64,000 nt of DNA from M3007 sp031398055 (GTDB lineage: Bacteria > Bacteroidota > Bacteroidia > Chitinophagales > Saprospiraceae), in assembly GCA_031398055.1 (NCBI GenBank), contig JANNMS010000216.1:47666-111665 (forward strand), written 5' to 3'. Below the pieces are notes generated by a model. It was not told the origin of the DNA and did not search any database. It saw only the letters and a program-made list of their open reading frames with translations. Below are positions 61,047 to 64,000 of the stretch, one piece after another. The position numbers and the translations under genes were made by a program. Position 1 is the stretch's first letter; every line of letters starts with the position of its first letter.

Positions 61047-63347
61047 ATGAACCCGCATTTCATGGCACGCAAACTTTTTCTTTTTCTTTTCTTTTTTCCC
61101 TTGTTTTTGCAAGCACAGGACACCGCGACCGTTGCGACTCTGCTTTTGCAAAACGAGGAAGCCATCAATTCGAAAGGCTTGGATTTCAGCCCGACGTTTT
61201 ACGAGGACGGCATCGTTTTTATTTCGACAAATGCTCCGGACAATGTTCGGAAAATCACGGACGATAAATTGAAACTCCCGGCCATGTCCATTCTTCGTTC
61301 GCGCCGTGACTCGACTGGGAAATTGGGCGCGCCCGTGCTTTTTGCCAAAGAAATTTCATCGCGTTTTCACGAAGGCCCAGTCTGTTTTGACCGCACTGCC
61401 GAAAAAGTCTATTTTTCGAGCAACGTCACCGTCAAAGGACGCGAAAAATTGGCGCGCGATGGTGAGCAAAAAATGCGGCTTTTTATCTCTGAAAAAAAAG
61501 GCGAAGGTTGGACGGAACCAACCTCGCTGCCTTTCAACATCGGCGAATGGGACGACTGCCATCCGGCCATCAGCATCGACGGGGATAAATTGTTTTTCGC
61601 CTCAAACCGCCCCGGCGGGCAGGGCGGGATGGATTTGTACGTCGCGTTTCGCCTCGGCGATGCGTGGAGCGAACCGGTAAATCTGGGCGACAAAATCAAC
61701 ACGCCCGGCCACGAGGTTTTTCCTTTTTTGCACGCCGACAACACGCTCTATTTTGCGTCGGACAAACACGAAACCATCGGCGGTTTTGACCTTTTTTACA
61801 CCATTCCGGAAGATGCTGGGTGGGCAAAACCAGTTAATTTGGGCACGCCTTTTAACACGCCCAGCGATGATTTTGGATTGATTGTAGACCTCGACAAAAA
61901 GAACGGCTACTTTTCGAGCAACGGAAACGGGGGCATCGGTGCAGACGATATTTTTAGTTTTTCAGTAAATGATGGCAACCTCGACGACTACCTTTTTCAA
62001 CACAAACGTTTGCCGGCAGGCGATTTTTCGGTGTTGTTAAATGTGCAAAATCAAGACAGTCAAATGATTGAAAATGCGGTGGTTCGGATACTAAATTTGA
62101 ACGAAAACAACGTCATCGGACGAGATGAAGAAGGCAACTTGATTACCCTTCAAAGCATTGACGGCCAAGACATTATGAAAGTAGTTCCAGCCGACAACGG
62201 AATCACCGGAACGACCGATGCGGCAGGAAAATTTGCCGCAAAACTCAGCCCCGGAAACTACGTCATCCTGATTTCAAAGGATGGTTACCAAACCAAGCAA
62301 ATCACCCACCAGGTCATGAAATCGGGGCAAGAATTTACCGCCGTTTTGGAAAAAGCAGAAGGCAAAGTCCACTGGAACGCGACCCTTTTTAATGATTTGA
62401 CAAACACACCGCTCGCCGGCGCGACTTTGATCTTGACCAACGAAGCTACCGGAAAAAAGGACACCATCACGACTGACGCTGCTGGAAATGTCAATTATTA
62501 TGTGGAAAAAAATGCCAATTACGCCGTTGACATTTACCAAAATGGAAAATTGATGGGCAAAACAAAAATGAACACGACCGGCTGGGAACTCGGTGAAACT
62601 GGAAAACAAGGCGAGATGAATTTGAATATTTCGTTTTCGCCGCTCGCGGCTGGGACGAAAATCACGCTACCAAATATTTATTACAATTACAACGACGCGA
62701 CACTGCGACCGGAGTCAAAAAAGGACTTAAAATTGGTCATAAATTTAATGCAACAATATTCAGGCATCGTGCTCGAATTGGCTTCCCACACCGACAGCCG
62801 AGGAACAGATCAGTATAATTTGGCTTTGAGCCAAAAGCGAGCAGATAATGTTGGTAAATATCTTTCTGAAAATGGTGTGCCGATAAGTCGTTTAAAACCA
62901 ACTGGTTACGGCGAAAAACAACCCCGCAACCGCTGCAAAGACGGTGTGGATTGCAATGAAAAAGAACACGCCAGAAATCGCCGGACAGAAGTAAAAGTTT
63001 TGGCCGGTGCCGATGGTGCGGTCGTCAAACAAGTGGACGGTTCGCTCGGACTTGGAAAGTCGACAAGGGTCAATCAAGCCCCTGGAAATGTCCAAATGAA
63101 CAGCAATGAAAAGATGAATTTTTACATCGTTTCAGGTTCGTTTTTGATGAAAACCCGCGCCGAAGCACAAACAGAAAAACTGAAAGGCATGGGTTACACC
63201 GAAACAAAAGTAATTCAGTTTCCCGGCTCAACTTTTTACTCGGTCGTCGCCAAACAGACTTCCGACCGCAGTGAGGCTTTGGCCATTTCTTCGGATTTGA
63301 AAAGCAAAGAGAACATGAAAAATTTTATAAAACCGATGCCGAAGTAG
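61047..63347 (+). CDS. PorE-like OmpA protein with PD40 propeller and C-terminal SPOR domain
   Basis: A 766-residue envelope protein. A signal peptide (MARKLFLFLFFFPLFLQAQ, from the ATG at 61047 or 61062) leads into PD40-type propeller repeats (about 35-330: CHPAISIDGDKLFFASNRPGGQGGMDLY and similar). Two carboxypeptidase-regulatory-like units follow (about 340-440 and 445-530), then an OmpA domain (about 538-648) with LELASHTDSRGTDQYNLALSQKRADNV and RNRRTEVKV, the peptidoglycan-binding Asp and Arg. A SPOR domain (about 690-766, MNFYIVSGSFLMKTRAEAQ) closes it. PorE of the T9SS has a related propeller/CRD/OmpA plan. Two peptidoglycan-binding modules in one chain are unusual. It probably anchors the PorP/SprF complex to the wall. 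Confidence 0.9.
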   Translation: MNPHFMARKLFLFLFFFPLFLQAQDTATVATLLLQNEEAINSKGLDFSPTFYEDGIVFISTNAPDNVRKITDDKLKLPAMSILRSRRDSTGKLGAPVLFAKEISSRFHEGPVCFDRTAEKVYFSSNVTVKGREKLARDGEQKMRLFISEKKGEGWTEPTSLPFNIGEWDDCHPAISIDGDKLFFASNRPGGQGGMDLYVAFRLGDAWSEPVNLGDKINTPGHEVFPFLHADNTLYFASDKHETIGGFDLFYTIPEDAGWAKPVNLGTPFNTPSDDFGLIVDLDKKNGYFSSNGNGGIGADDIFSFSVNDGNLDDYLFQHKRLPAGDFSVLLNVQNQDSQMIENAVVRILNLNENNVIGRDEEGNLITLQSIDGQDIMKVVPADNGITGTTDAAGKFAAKLSPGNYVILISKDGYQTKQITHQVMKSGQEFTAVLEKAEGKVHWNATLFNDLTNTPLAGATLILTNEATGKKDTITTDAAGNVNYYVEKNANYAVDIYQNGKLMGKTKMNTTGWELGETGKQGEMNLNISFSPLAAGTKITLPNIYYNYNDATLRPESKKDLKLVINLMQQYSGIVLELASHTDSRGTDQYNLALSQKRADNVGKYLSENGVPISRLKPTGYGEKQPRNRCKDGVDCNEKEHARNRRTEVKVLAGADGAVVKQVDGSLGLGKSTRVNQAPGNVQMNSNEKMNFYIVSGSFLMKTRAEAQTEKLKGMGYTETKVIQFPGSTFYSVVAKQTSDRSEALAISSDLKSKENMKNFIKPMPK

Positions 63348-63348
63348 G

Positions 63349-63382
63349 TGATTGGTTATTGGTTGATTGGGAAATTGGGGTG
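63349..63382 (+). repeat. TTGGTTA-type repeats after the OmpA-SPOR gene
   Basis: GTGATTGGTTATTGGTTGATTGGG starts 1 bp after the stop. Same family as at 48219-48358. Confidence 0.6.
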
Positions 63383-63399
63383 GCGGTGTTTCTCGGTCT

Positions 63400-63430
63400 G
63401 AAAAGACATTTTTTTTAAAAATGTCTTTTC
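63400..63430 (+). repeat. Hairpin after the surface-assembly cluster
   Basis: GAAAAGACATTTTT (63400-63413) pairs with AAAAATGTCTTTTC (63417-63430). No long T run beyond it; the terminator at 63450-63485 follows. Confidence 0.6.
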
Positions 63431-63449
63431 TTTTCAAGTCGTAAAAGTG

Positions 63450-63485
63450 AATGGGACATCGGGTTTCGCCCGGTGTCCCATTTTT
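63450..63485 (+). terminator. Terminator of the adhesin-PorP-OmpA cluster
   Basis: AATGGGACATCGGG and CCCGGTGTCCCATT form a near-perfect stem with loop TTTCG, followed by a T run. Confidence 0.9.
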
Positions 63486-63534
63486 CATAAATATTTGACA
63501 ATGGCGAAACGAACCTCGAATTCAATTTCATTGG

Positions 63535-63542
63535 TAAATTTG
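63535..63542 (+). promoter_or_regulatory. -7 element of the ferredoxin gene
   Basis: TAAATTTG is an exact TAnnTTTG match 91 bp before the ATG. A -33 element at normal spacing was not identified. Confidence 0.4.
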
Positions 63543-63632
63543 CGCCGCGAACCTTTCAAAACGGTCAGTGTTTTTTAATAAACCTATTTCAAATCAACGA
63601 TTGCAAAATCGGAAATCTAAAATCCAGAAAAA

Positions 63633-63980
63633 ATGGCAATAATGATAACAGACGAGTGCATCAACTGCGGTGCTTGCGAACCGGAATGCCCGAACCACGC
63701 GATTTATGAAGGCGGTGTGGAGTGGGCAATTTCCGACGGCAACACAGTAAAAGGAATGTACCCTCTTTTGAACGGAGAAACGGTGGACGCGGCGGCAAAA
63801 ATGACTCCGGTTTCCAATGAATTTTATTACATCGTTACGGATAAATGTACAGAATGTGTTGGTTTTCACGAAGAACCGCAGTGCGCGGCGGTTTGTCCGG
63901 TGGATTGTTGCGTGCCCGACCCCGATTTTGCGGAAGTGAAAGAGGTGCTTTTGGACAGAAAAGTAAAATTGCATTTATGA
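63633..63980 (+). CDS. Dicluster [4Fe-4S] ferredoxin
   Basis: A 115-residue cytosolic electron carrier. The first cluster motif is CINCGACEPECP (Cys9, 12, 15, 19). The second is C..C.........C...C (Cys72, 75, 84, 88 in KCTECVGFHEEPQCAAVCPVDCC), whose 8-residue insertion between the second and third cysteines is typical of the Bacteroidota/Chlorobi-type ferredoxins. About 50 residues between the two motifs form the usual insertion, and a short C-terminal helix follows. Partners could be pyruvate:ferredoxin oxidoreductase or similar; none is in the window. It is monocistronic as far as can be seen, with a clear terminator upstream. Confidence 0.93.
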   Translation: MAIMITDECINCGACEPECPNHAIYEGGVEWAISDGNTVKGMYPLLNGETVDAAAKMTPVSNEFYYIVTDKCTECVGFHEEPQCAAVCPVDCCVPDPDFAEVKEVLLDRKVKLHL

Positions 63981-64000
63981 TTGGAGGTCGGAATTTATTC

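Overview
The window is a 64 kb piece of a Bacteroidota chromosome, most likely from the Saprospiria (Haliscomenobacter/Lewinella-like). The evidence is: five large proteins with type IX secretion system (T9SS) C-terminal sorting domains, HYR, SprB-repeat, GEVED and cohesin modules, a PorP/SprF gene, promoters of the Bacteroidota form TTTG-N19-23-TAnnTTTG, no Shine-Dalgarno sequences, and moderate GC with a strong preference for TTG leucine codons. No rRNA, tRNA, CRISPR array, transposase or prophage was seen. The lineage is inferred.

Layout. 1-3037 (minus): thiolase, a polytopic membrane protein and the 5' part of glyA. 3199-17830 (plus): a GT-C-type membrane protein, a 1350-aa T9SS protein with beta-helix-like repeats, a TPR/membrane/HTH regulator, a 1601-aa Gly-rich/HYR/LamG T9SS protein and a 563-aa T9SS protein. 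17870-20785 (minus): EttA-type ABC-F protein and an HATPase/STAS-like protein. 21154-25176 (plus): a T9SS acetylxylan-esterase-like enzyme with three 297-bp tandem repeats. 25338-33181: mostly minus-strand housekeeping genes (lysS, a BASS-type transporter, an outer-membrane barrel, a second thiolase, threonine aldolase, a MacB-type ATPase, gatC) plus one plus-strand TPR protein. 33447-36743 (plus): deoxynucleoside kinase, a conserved unknown and an LTA-synthase-like phosphotransferase. 36920-39793 (minus): ribA-clpS-trpF-like-fabG-queD. 40030-43556: an AT-rich patch with an AntA-like protein, a duplicated promoter/3'-region unit that looks like a small-RNA locus, a 119-aa unknown and a 538-aa helical unknown. 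43626-48217 (minus): acyl-CoA dehydrogenase, recQ, corA. 48782-63347 (plus): two giant cohesin/HYR proteins, one also carrying a dockerin and the other a type B sorting domain, followed by PorP/SprF and an OmpA-SPOR protein. 63633-63980: a dicluster ferredoxin.

Two themes stand out. The first is a cell-surface programme: the 48782-63347 cluster reads as a surface assembly in which a T9SS cargo with three cohesins is secreted and anchored by its dedicated PorP/SprF and a peptidoglycan-binding OmpA/SPOR protein, while the neighbouring protein carries the complementary dockerin. The second is intergenic DNA rich in palindromes and 7-bp-period repeats that sit right against start codons, including a 295-bp inverted repeat before recQ and 51-bp arms between convergent genes. 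The best candidate for something undescribed is 40575-41930: a promoter, gene and 3'-region unit that was tandemly duplicated, one copy having lost its gene but kept promoter, 3' region and terminator.
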